Positions 1 through 6,032 of a stretch of 6,032 nucleotides of DNA are shown piece by piece. The notes beneath the pieces were generated by a model. The model was not told the origin of the DNA. It saw only the letters and a program-made list of their open reading frames with translations, and searched no databases. The DNA lies in assembly GCA_031276775.1 (NCBI GenBank), contig JAISML010000091.1, forward strand, positions 1 through 6,032. Direction: 5' to 3'. Made by a program: the position numbers and the translations under genes. Numbering within the stretch: the stretch's first letter is position 1; every line of letters starts with the position of its first letter. Source of the stretch: Eubacteriales Family XIII. Incertae Sedis bacterium (GTDB lineage Bacteria > Bacillota > Clostridia > Peptostreptococcales > Anaerovoracaceae).

Positions 1-1
1 G

Positions 2-3000
2 GAATCCGGCAACGCGCAACTCGGCGACGGCAAGATGGCTCTGTACAGCGCCGACGGTGGCAACAATGAAAACACGCTCAAAGCGCTCAAAGCGGGCGAC
101 GAAATCACAATCCGCGTGATCGACGAGGATAACCTCGGTCTGGAAGACGTGGAGCAGGCCATTACGGGCTTCACCTATTATCTGGTACAAAACGGGAAAA
201 TCAATCCCTCGCTGTACACAAGAAGCGATTGGAAAGATACGCATCCCCGCACCACCATCGGCATCAAAGCGGACGGTACCATCGTCATTCACGAAGTGGA
301 CGGGCGACAAGCCGGCTTCTCCGACGGACTTTCCGACATTGCCACTGCGGAATACATGCTCACCCAAGACTGCGTTACCGCGATCCGTTTGGACGGCGGC
401 GGTTCCTCCACGGCGATCGCACGTCTGCCGGGCGATTCGGACATTACGGTTCTCAACAGTCCGAGCGATGGGGCGCAACGCAAAGACAGCAACGGCATAT
501 TGCTGCTCGCGAAAAAAGAAGCTGCGAACGACGGCGCGAAAATGATCCACGCGTATCCCGGAACGATTCAAATCCTGGAAGGTTCCACCTACGATCTGTC
601 GAATCTCACGGTCAAAGCCACCGATTCAAATTATTGGCCGTCGGATCTGACCGCATCGCTGTCTTACTCCGCCGACAGCAATATCGGTGAAACCAACGGC
701 TCGTTGTTCACAGCCAAAAAGGGGAGCGGAAGCGTCTCGGGGCAGATCACGATCACAGCCGGAGAGATGTCCGCAAGCGTGAAAGTCGAAGTCGTGAACA
801 GAGTGGATGAGTTGAGACCTTCGGCTCCGTTGATCAGCGTCACCCCCGGATCTTCCTACGGGTTGCAGGTGGACGCACTGCTTGCGAACCGACGGATCAT
901 CTCCAGCCCTGACGCTTTCGATTGGAATCTCAGTTCCGATGCATTGGGACAGATAGACAGCACAGGGAATTTTACCGCAGGATTGGATGTGCTCGCCGGT
1001 ACACTGACCGTTTCAGGCGGCGAACGCACACTTCCGGTCGCCGTCGAAGTGGGAACCACACCGGTGGTGACAAGCGGAACCGAGTGGAAATACTTGGATA
1101 CCGGAGTGGACGCCAATACATTCGCCACTTTCACGAATCCGGGAATCGGCGCAGGCTTGCCAAATATCACGAGCGCGTGGGCTTATCCCGCCGGTTCGGC
1201 CGTGAGATTCGGCGTCGGCACCGCAGATGCGGGACTGCGCATTCGCGCGACAGCGCCGAGCGGTACGCAAGTCGGATCCATCCCGCTCAACGGCGTCGCG
1301 ACACTCACAAGGGTATCGGCGAAGCACGGCACCACCACATGGGTGGAACTGGACTACAACGGGGTTCGTGGTTGGTCTTCTTCCGACTATCTGAAGATCG
1401 CCGACATCTCGGGCGCCAACGACAGCGAGTGGAAGAATGCGGCCGGACCGTTCGGCGTTTCGGAAGACGGCGGCGCTTATCACGACAGCACCACCACGCT
1501 GCATCAAAGCAGCGCAGGGGAAGCCAGCATCCCGACCTATTTCTTCCGCACGACGTTCCAGGTGGAAAACGCTTCCGACATCCGATACATCGTCGGCGAC
1601 TTGGTCTACAACGACGCCGCGATCATATACATCAACGGCGTCAAGGTGGGGAGTTTGAATACGCTGAATTACGCAAACAACCTCTCCTACGGCGCGGCTT
1701 CGCTGCCGGACGGGGTCAAGGCAGGCACGTTCGCGGTGACCGACACGTCCATGCTCACAGACGGCACAAACACGCTCGCGGTGGAAATACATCAACGAAG
1801 CGCGGAGAGCAAGGATGCTTATTTCAACTTCAGATCCCTCATTTTGAGCAAGCAGCAACCCCTCGCAAATCCGGAGATCAACAGTTTGACCATGCAGCCG
1901 GGCGCGGACGAGACCCGGAAAAACTTTACGTGGTACAGCGCTTCCCCGAACACGGGATATGTGCAAATCGCGCTGAAAGCTTTGATGACAAACGGCGTGT
2001 TCCCTGCGGATAACGCGCTTACTTTTGATGCGGACGCAAGCGCCGTACCGGCCGCAAACGGGTATTTCACAAACCATGTTACGGTGACCGGCATCGAGCC
2101 GGGGACCGAATACGTCTATCGCGTCGGCAACGGCGAATTGTGGTCCGGCGTCCAAGAGATGAAAACCGAAAGCGTTGAGGCTTTCACTTTCCTCTTTGCG
2201 GGCGATCCGCAGATCGGATCGAGCGGCAATGTTCCGCAGGACGTCAAAGGATGGAGCCGAACCGTCGGCAGGGCGATAGACAGCTTCCCGGAAACCGATT
2301 TCATCGTCAGCGCAGGGGATCAGGTGGAGAACAACAACAACGAGACGCAATACGCCGGATTTTTGTCTCCGGAAGAATTGCCTGCCCTGCCCCTGGCGCC
2401 CACGATCGGCAACCACGATCTCAATGTGGCATTCCAACACCATTTCAACGTGCCGAACCACAACAGCGCCTTGGGCAATACCTCGGCGAATGCCGGGGGC
2501 GATTACAGCTATGTCTACGGCAACACACTGTTCATGGTTCTGAATTCCAACAATTCGGGCATCGCCGAGCACAAAGAGTTTATGACGGAGAGCATCGAAG
2601 CGAATCCGGATGTTGATTGGAAGATCGTGACTTTCCATCATGCCATTTACAGCACCGCTTCGCACACCAACGACGACGACATCGTCTATCGGCGCACAAA
2701 TTGGGTCGGCGCCTTTGACGAACTCGGGATCGACGTTGTGCTGAACGGTCACGATCATGTGTACGACAGAAGTTATCAAATGTTGGGCGGAACGCCGCAA
2801 ATCAACCAGGTTGTCAACGAGCAGGGGCAGGTTGTGGATCCTACGGGAATCGTATACATTGCCGCAAACTCCGCGAGCGGCAGCAAGTACTATGCCATAA
2901 AAGCCGGGAACTATGACTTCAAAGCGCTCGACATGCAGCTTTCGACTCCGACGATCTCCAAAATCGACATCACCGCAGATACTTTCAGCATCAATACCTA

Positions 3001-4444
3001 CAGAGTCGATACCATGACCGTCGTGGATACGTACTCCCTCCTGAAAACCGACGCCACCTTTACACAGCCTTTGACAACCGCCATACGCAACGCGCAGGCT
3101 GTGGACTTGGAACTCTTCACGCCGGAATCCGCCGCCGTTTACGTCGCCGCAATAAACGCGGCTGTGGCAACGCTGACCGCAGACATCACGCAGGAAGAAA
3201 GCCAGAGCGCGCTTCTGGCGCTCCAGACGGCCGCCGGTCAATTGAAATACAAAGTGAACAAAACAGCTCTGAACGCGGCGCTTGCGAAAGCGGACGAGGC
3301 CATCGCAAGCGGCGAGATCGACAAGGCGCTTCCGATCTGTGCGAACGCTTTCCAAACGGCCTATGCCGCGGCGCTTGCGTTGGCGGCGGAGCCCGGCGCC
3401 ACTCAGGAAGGCGTCAATGAAGCGGTCAGCGCGTTGGTGGAAGCTTTGGGGAACCTGATTCCCGCTCCGGACAAAGCGCCTCTGGTGGCTTTGAAAGGAA
3501 AAGCTTTGGACTTAAATCAGGATGTTTTCACGCCCGCCTCCTATGCAGCGCTGCTCGTTGCGCTCGCCGAAGCGGACGCCGTGTTGGAGAATTCCGATGC
3601 GTATCCTGATGAAGTGGAAGATGCCTACCGGAACCTGTATGAAGCCATTGCCAAACTGATCGTAAAACCCGCAAACAAAAGCGCCTTAAACAACGCAATC
3701 GCCCAGGCGAACGCGATCGATCCGGCGAAATACTACCCTGCGCCGAATTTCGCGCAAATCCTGGAAGACGCAAAAGCGGTGCAGGCTGACGCAACCGCGA
3801 CGCAAACGCGTGTGGACGGCGCCGTTTTGGATCTCACCCAAGCTTTGTCCTCGCTCAGAATCATCCCGAACAAAGTGCAACTTCGCATGCTGATTCAAAC
3901 TGCGGAACAGATCAACACAGCCCTGTATACAACCGACAGCGCGCAGGTTTTGCAAACCGCTTTGGATCACGCGCATATGGTGATCGACGCCGAAACGGAT
4001 CAGACGCAGGTGGACGCGTCGTACAAGGCTTTGAATGACGCGCTGGCACAATTGATTCCGCTCCGCAATACAACGCCGGTTCCCGGCGGGGGCGGAAATT
4101 TAACGTCCAATGCGCCGACCGTCGGAACCGGTCTTCGATCCGCCGCAGACGCTTTAAACGGCGCGATCAATGCAATCACTTCGCTTGACGGGGAGGCGCC
4201 GGCTCCCGGCAGCAACGTTTCCGGCGACGACGAATCCGCCGTGAACATTGCGGAAACGCCCACGCCGCTCGGAGCGAATGGAGACAAGAGCGATCCAAGC
4301 GTCGCCGCCGGCGCGGAGCAAACGGAAGCGGAGAACAACGTCCTCCTCATCGTCGGGCTCATCGCAATCGCGGGACTTATGACGCTTCTCCTGCTTGCGT
4401 GGATCATCGACAGGCGGAAAAAAGAATCGTACAAACAACAGTAG
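2..4444 (+). CDS. Giant membrane-anchored surface protein: phosphodiester glycosidase, SH3b, metallophosphoesterase and FIVAR repeats (5' partial)
   Basis: The frame is open to the left edge, so the true start and signal peptide are outside the window; residues are numbered from an internal Met at nt 35. Domains in order: C-terminal part of a NAGPA-type phosphodiester glycosidase (to about 160; RTTIG at 72-76, DGGGSST from 120); Ig-like domains at about 171-255 and 256-340; a jelly-roll-like region (341-606) interrupted by a bacterial SH3 domain (about 399-456); a fnIII/purple-acid-phosphatase-N-like domain (about 610-710); a calcineurin-like metallophosphoesterase (about 717-1005; GDPQ 723-726, GDQ 761-763, GNHD 792-795, HH 868-869, GHDH 905-908); five FIVAR-like repeats (1009-1346); a Pro/Gly/acidic linker; a transmembrane helix (1436-1458); and a tail beginning DRRKK. 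It is probably exported and membrane-anchored with the enzymes outside. The family assignments are firm. The substrate is unknown; phosphorylated glycans or teichoic-acid-like polymers are inferred. A terminator follows at once. Confidence 0.93.
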   Translation, partial: ESGNAQLGDGKMALYSADGGNNENTLKALKAGDEITIRVIDEDNLGLEDVEQAITGFTYYLVQNGKINPSLYTRSDWKDTHPRTTIGIKADGTIVIHEVDGRQAGFSDGLSDIATAEYMLTQDCVTAIRLDGGGSSTAIARLPGDSDITVLNSPSDGAQRKDSNGILLLAKKEAANDGAKMIHAYPGTIQILEGSTYDLSNLTVKATDSNYWPSDLTASLSYSADSNIGETNGSLFTAKKGSGSVSGQITITAGEMSASVKVEVVNRVDELRPSAPLISVTPGSSYGLQVDALLANRRIISSPDAFDWNLSSDALGQIDSTGNFTAGLDVLAGTLTVSGGERTLPVAVEVGTTPVVTSGTEWKYLDTGVDANTFATFTNPGIGAGLPNITSAWAYPAGSAVRFGVGTADAGLRIRATAPSGTQVGSIPLNGVATLTRVSAKHGTTTWVELDYNGVRGWSSSDYLKIADISGANDSEWKNAAGPFGVSEDGGAYHDSTTTLHQSSAGEASIPTYFFRTTFQVENASDIRYIVGDLVYNDAAIIYINGVKVGSLNTLNYANNLSYGAASLPDGVKAGTFAVTDTSMLTDGTNTLAVEIHQRSAESKDAYFNFRSLILSKQQPLANPEINSLTMQPGADETRKNFTWYSASPNTGYVQIALKALMTNGVFPADNALTFDADASAVPAANGYFTNHVTVTGIEPGTEYVYRVGNGELWSGVQEMKTESVEAFTFLFAGDPQIGSSGNVPQDVKGWSRTVGRAIDSFPETDFIVSAGDQVENNNNETQYAGFLSPEELPALPLAPTIGNHDLNVAFQHHFNVPNHNSALGNTSANAGGDYSYVYGNTLFMVLNSNNSGIAEHKEFMTESIEANPDVDWKIVTFHHAIYSTASHTNDDDIVYRRTNWVGAFDELGIDVVLNGHDHVYDRSYQMLGGTPQINQVVNEQGQVVDPTGIVYIAANSASGSKYYAIKAGNYDFKALDMQLSTPTISKIDITADTFSINTYRVDTMTVVDTYSLLKTDATFTQPLTTAIRNAQAVDLELFTPESAAVYVAAINAAVATLTADITQEESQSALLALQTAAGQLKYKVNKTALNAALAKADEAIASGEIDKALPICANAFQTAYAAALALAAEPGATQEGVNEAVSALVEALGNLIPAPDKAPLVALKGKALDLNQDVFTPASYAALLVALAEADAVLENSDAYPDEVEDAYRNLYEAIAKLIVKPANKSALNNAIAQANAIDPAKYYPAPNFAQILEDAKAVQADATATQTRVDGAVLDLTQALSSLRIIPNKVQLRMLIQTAEQINTALYTTDSAQVLQTALDHAHMVIDAETDQTQVDASYKALNDALAQLIPLRNTTPVPGGGGNLTSNAPTVGTGLRSAADALNGAINAITSLDGEAPAPGSNVSGDDESAVNIAETPTPLGANGDKSDPSVAAGAEQTEAENNVLLIVGLIAIAGLMTLLLLAWIIDRRKKESYKQQ
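1229..1402 (+). other. Bacterial SH3 (SH3b) domain embedded in the surface protein
   Basis: Residues about 399-456 of the surface protein read as a bacterial SH3 domain. It opens with GLRIRATAPSGTQVG, matching the usual LNVRSGPSTSS-like opening strand. A TTWVELDYNG segment and a closing GWSSSDYLKI follow, where the family typically has GWVSSxYL. SH3b domains usually bind peptidoglycan or other wall polymers, so a wall-binding role is plausible. It sits inside what otherwise looks like one beta-sandwich domain: WKYLDTG (351-357) lies before it and EWKNAAGPFGV (from 465) after it. Confidence 0.78.
2183..3049 (+). other. Calcineurin-like metallophosphoesterase domain of the surface protein
   Basis: Residues about 717-1005 contain the five metal-site motifs of the calcineurin-like phosphoesterase superfamily in correct order and spacing: GDPQ (723-726), GDQVE (761-765), GNHD (792-795), FHHA (867-870) and GHDH (905-908). 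The preceding domain, with GIEPGTEYVYRVG, resembles the N-terminal domain of purple acid phosphatases. Two usual metal ligands differ. The His of the DxH motif is Gln726, and the purple acid phosphatase tyrosine of GDxxY is Glu765. It is probably an active phosphatase or phosphodiesterase, but not a classical purple enzyme. The substrate cannot be read from the sequence. Confidence 0.88.
3059..4072 (+). repeat. Five tandem FIVAR-like helical repeats encoded in the surface protein
   Basis: The protein repeats run at residues about 1009-1073, 1075-1145, 1146-1212, 1213-1278 and 1279-1346, each 65-70 residues long. Four junctions share a motif of Asn/Asp-Lys followed by two residues and Leu (NKTAL, DKAPL, NKSAL, NKVQL). 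Each repeat ends in an Ala/Leu-rich helix such as ALVEALGNLIP or ALNDALAQLIP. This is the pattern of FIVAR three-helix modules found in Gram-positive surface proteins, where they form rods or bind sugars. The DNA copies are diverged, so this is an old protein-level repeat rather than a recent duplication. Its likely role here is a spacer between the membrane anchor and the catalytic head. Confidence 0.82.
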
Positions 4445-4464
4445 CATTTCATCCACTGCCCCTC

Positions 4465-4502
4465 GGATGCGGACCGAATCAATCCCGGTCCGCATCCTTT
4501 TA
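4465..4502 (+). terminator. Rho-independent terminator after the surface protein gene
   Basis: A perfect 12-bp GC-rich stem pairs 4465-4476 (GGATGCGGACCG) with 4486-4497 (CGGTCCGCATCC) across a 9-nt loop. A short run of four T residues follows at 4498-4501. It starts 20 bases after the stop codon at 4442-4444. The stem is strong and the T tract short, so termination is likely but perhaps incomplete. It argues that the next gene, starting at 4539, is not simply co-transcribed with the surface protein gene. Confidence 0.88.
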
Positions 4503-4538
4503 TGTGGGCGGTGCAAATGAAGCGCGGAAAGGCGGGAA

Positions 4539-5708
4539 ATGATGATCCGTTTGAAGACATCGAAACGCGAACCGGTTTTCTTCGGCTTGGCGATCTTGAT
4601 CATGGCGGCGGCGATATGGTTTGGTCTCTCACATCCGGTCAACTATTCCAATAAGGAACGCGGCAATATTTCTTATGTCTCGGCAAAAGTCATACAGGTC
4701 TCGCACGAAGAAATCAGCCGCAATGACGAAGGCGTTCATCGGGGTGTGCAAGATCTGAAAGTCCGTCCCCTCGAAGGCAGTCACAAAGGGGAAACGCTGG
4801 AAGCGCATAACATTCTGAATCTTGAGCACAGCATTTTCCTGCGTGAAAACGATCGTTTTATTCTCTGCATCGACGAGAGTCCGGGCGGCGGACTGCTGAC
4901 TTCCGTCCACGGATACCGGCGTTCGACAGGAATTTATTTGGCCGGTTTGCTGTTTCTTGCCGTCCTGATCCTGACCTGCGGCAAACAGGGCTTGCGCTCC
5001 GCATTCGGATTGATGTTCGGCTTTGTGATGCTGATCTATCTTTCCATTCCGATGATTTCATTGGGCGTGCAACCGTCTGCGGCTGTTTTTGCGTCGATCC
5101 TCCCGATTCTTGCGGTATCTCTGATCTCGCTTACGGGATTCACGAGGAAAACGATTGTTACGATTCTGTCCACCTTTGTCGGAACCCTGCTCGCCGCGTT
5201 GATTTTCCGGGCGCTCGGCGCGTTGCTGCACATCAGCGGTTACAACCTGGAAGACATTGAAACATTGGTCGTGGTCGCGCAAAAACATCCCATCCATATA
5301 CGGGATCTGCTGTTTTCGGGCGTGCTGATCTCCTGTCTGGGCGCGATCATGGATGTGGCGGTATCCGTCGTTTCCGGCGTGGAAGAAGTGTGCAAAACGA
5401 ATCATGCGGACCGGAACGCCTTGTTCCGATCCGGGCTGCAATTGGGGCGCGACGCCACCGGAGCCACCGTCAACACGCTGATCCTCGCTTTCGTCGGAAC
5501 ATTTTTTGTCACACTGTTTTTGTTTCATATTTACGACATCGATTACGTACAGCTGATGAACATGGATGATATTTCCATAGAAATCGCGCAAGCCCTGTCC
5601 GGCGCGACGGCTTTGGCGCTGACGGCGCCGATCACGGCTTTCATCGCATCACGTCTGCTCGCAACACGGGAAAAACCGCCCGGGAAAGCGCGCAAAGGCA
5701 AAAAATGA
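4539..5708 (+). CDS. YibE/F-family multipass membrane protein
   Basis: This 389-residue protein matches the YibE/F family in layout and length. It has one N-terminal transmembrane helix (about 13-31), then a roughly 95-residue extracytoplasmic beta-rich region (about 35-128), then a membrane domain with several helices: about 130-147, 152-175, 180-199, 205-230, 257-280, 312-330 and a last one near 350-375. Family-typical motifs are GAIMDVAVSVVSGVEEV (268-284) and GRDATGATVNTLILAFVG (303-320), whose polar Asp, Arg and Asn lie in or beside membrane segments. The tail is basic and cytoplasmic. The function of the family is not established; a transporter role is often suspected. Two ATG codons occur in tandem (4539 and 4542). 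The purine-rich GGAAAGGCGGG at 4526-4536 is a ribosome-binding site and fits either start, slightly better the second. No clear promoter was seen in the 94-base gap upstream. Confidence 0.93.
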   Translation: MMIRLKTSKREPVFFGLAILIMAAAIWFGLSHPVNYSNKERGNISYVSAKVIQVSHEEISRNDEGVHRGVQDLKVRPLEGSHKGETLEAHNILNLEHSIFLRENDRFILCIDESPGGGLLTSVHGYRRSTGIYLAGLLFLAVLILTCGKQGLRSAFGLMFGFVMLIYLSIPMISLGVQPSAAVFASILPILAVSLISLTGFTRKTIVTILSTFVGTLLAALIFRALGALLHISGYNLEDIETLVVVAQKHPIHIRDLLFSGVLISCLGAIMDVAVSVVSGVEEVCKTNHADRNALFRSGLQLGRDATGATVNTLILAFVGTFFVTLFLFHIYDIDYVQLMNMDDISIEIAQALSGATALALTAPITAFIASRLLATREKPPGKARKGKK

Positions 5709-5758
5709 CCGTACCCGGGGCGCTCCATACATCCTACCGCGGTTTGCCTCTCTTTCGA

Positions 5759-5788
5759 TTGACAAACGCCTTTGCCGCATGTTACACT
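5759..5788 (+). promoter_or_regulatory. Extended -10 sigma-A-type promoter for the ArsR-family gene
   Basis: A perfect -35 box TTGACA (5759-5764) is followed by an 18-bp spacer and a -10 box TACACT (5783-5788). The -10 is preceded by TGT, giving an extended -10 (TGTTACACT). Transcription would start near 5794-5797, leaving a 5' leader of about 90 bases before the ATG at 5889. The -10 overlaps the left arm of a perfect inverted repeat, so the promoter is probably repressible. It lies about 50 bases after the YibE/F stop codon, and no convincing intrinsic terminator separates them. Confidence 0.82.
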
Positions 5789-5816
5789 ATTTATCGTAAA
5801 AAAGCGATAAATAGTG
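5785..5816. promoter_or_regulatory. Perfect 12-bp inverted repeat, probable operator of the ArsR-family regulator
   Basis: CACTATTTATCG (5785-5796) and CGATAAATAGTG (5805-5816) are exact reverse complements separated by 8 bases (TAAAAAAG). The left arm overlaps the last four bases of the -10 box, and the repeat spans the expected transcription start. A dimer bound here would block RNA polymerase, the usual arrangement for autoregulated ArsR/SmtB repressors. The arms are AT-rich and no T tract follows, so a transcription terminator is unlikely. Which protein binds is inferred from the adjacent gene. Confidence 0.75.
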
Positions 5817-5888
5817 AATTTGTCGGGTAAATGCCGCCACACAGGATGGAGCGCTGCGGCAAATCGGCGGAGGAAAGCGGAGAAAACG

Positions 5889-6032
5889 ATGCGCATCAGA
5901 AAAGACGTCACGGATCCGGAAACCAAAAAAATCGAACAAATTGCGAAGACGTCCGACGCTTTGGCGCATCCCGCCCGCATCAGGATTTTCCGTTATATTC
6001 TGCAATGCAACAGCGAGCGGAAACCCGTTCGC
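5889..6032 (+). CDS. ArsR-family winged-helix transcriptional regulator (3' partial)
   Basis: Forty-eight codons are visible before the window edge. After a charged leader comes SDALAHPARIRIFRYILQCN (residues 22-41), the hallmark opening of the ArsR/SmtB winged-helix fold (compare the family pattern ALSDPTRLRILxLL). The helix-turn-helix itself and any metal- or ligand-binding residues lie beyond the window, so the signal it senses cannot be stated. The ATG at 5889 is chosen because GGAG (5879-5882) sits 6 bases upstream, with another GGAGG at 5869-5873. The frame is open back to 5811, but the only earlier start codons (GTG 5814, TTG 5820) lack a ribosome-binding site. The gene has its own promoter with an overlapping operator-like repeat, suggesting autoregulation. 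Downstream target genes are outside the window. Confidence 0.87.
   Translation, partial: MRIRKDVTDPETKKIEQIAKTSDALAHPARIRIFRYILQCNSERKPVR

Noticed and set aside
922..2013. A 363-codon + strand open frame overlapping the surface protein gene.
   Set aside because: It has the Arg/His/Gly-rich composition of an out-of-frame reading of GC-rich coding DNA, with no domain and no ribosome-binding site.
1013..3355. A long (780-codon) open frame on the - strand.
   Set aside because: It lies fully inside the surface protein gene, is rich in Arg, Val, Gly and Cys, shows no recognisable domain, and is explained by codon bias of the real gene. The + strand frame has clear domains across the same stretch.
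4517..4660. An alternative ATG at 4517 just upstream of the YibE/F gene.
   Set aside because: It is out of frame with the YibE/F protein, gives a peptide of under 50 codons without a recognisable domain, and the ribosome-binding sequence lies downstream of it.
5785..5816. The inverted repeat read as a terminator of the YibE/F gene.
   Set aside because: The stem is AT-rich, no T run follows on either strand, and it coincides with a strong promoter, which fits an operator far better.
5720..5863. Two 9-bp inverted pairs around the ArsR-type promoter: 5720-5728 with 5846-5854, and 5771-5779 with 5855-5863.
   Set aside because: The pairs cross rather than nest, the arms are far apart, and the left arms lie upstream of the expected transcription start, so they cannot form one leader RNA hairpin. 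Chance is the simpler explanation.

Overview
The window looks like chromosomal DNA from a Gram-positive Bacillota (Firmicutes), most likely a Clostridia-type anaerobe. The base composition is moderately GC-rich by eye. The evidence for this placement is a huge surface protein with FIVAR repeats and a C-terminal membrane anchor, a YibE/F-family membrane protein of the Firmicutes type, and an ArsR-type regulator with strong Shine-Dalgarno sites. This is inferred from protein families only, and no species can be named.

Layout: all three genes are on the + strand. (1) Bases 2-4444 hold the 3' part of a very large multidomain extracellular protein whose true N-terminus lies left of the window. Its domains in order are: phosphodiester glycosidase (NAGPA type, incomplete at its N-terminus), two Ig-like domains, a jelly-roll-like region interrupted by a bacterial SH3 domain, a fibronectin/purple-acid-phosphatase-N-like domain, a calcineurin-like metallophosphoesterase, five FIVAR-like helical repeats, a disordered linker, one transmembrane helix and a short basic tail. 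A perfect 12-bp hairpin terminator follows at 4465-4502. (2) Bases 4539-5708 hold a complete YibE/F-family multipass membrane protein. (3) Bases 5759-5816 hold a strong extended -10 promoter whose -10 overlaps a perfect 12-bp inverted repeat, a likely operator. It precedes the first 48 codons of an ArsR-family regulator (5889 to the window end).

How the parts relate: the surface protein carries two phosphoester-directed catalytic modules on one polypeptide. They could act in sequence: glycosidic uncapping of a sugar phosphodiester, then removal of the exposed phosphate. The FIVAR array would serve as a stalk from the membrane through the wall. The terminator separates this gene from the YibE/F gene, so they are probably not one operon. 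The ArsR-type gene starts its own transcription unit, is probably autoregulated, and its targets lie to the right of the window. No RNA genes, CRISPR arrays, insertion sequences or phage genes were seen.
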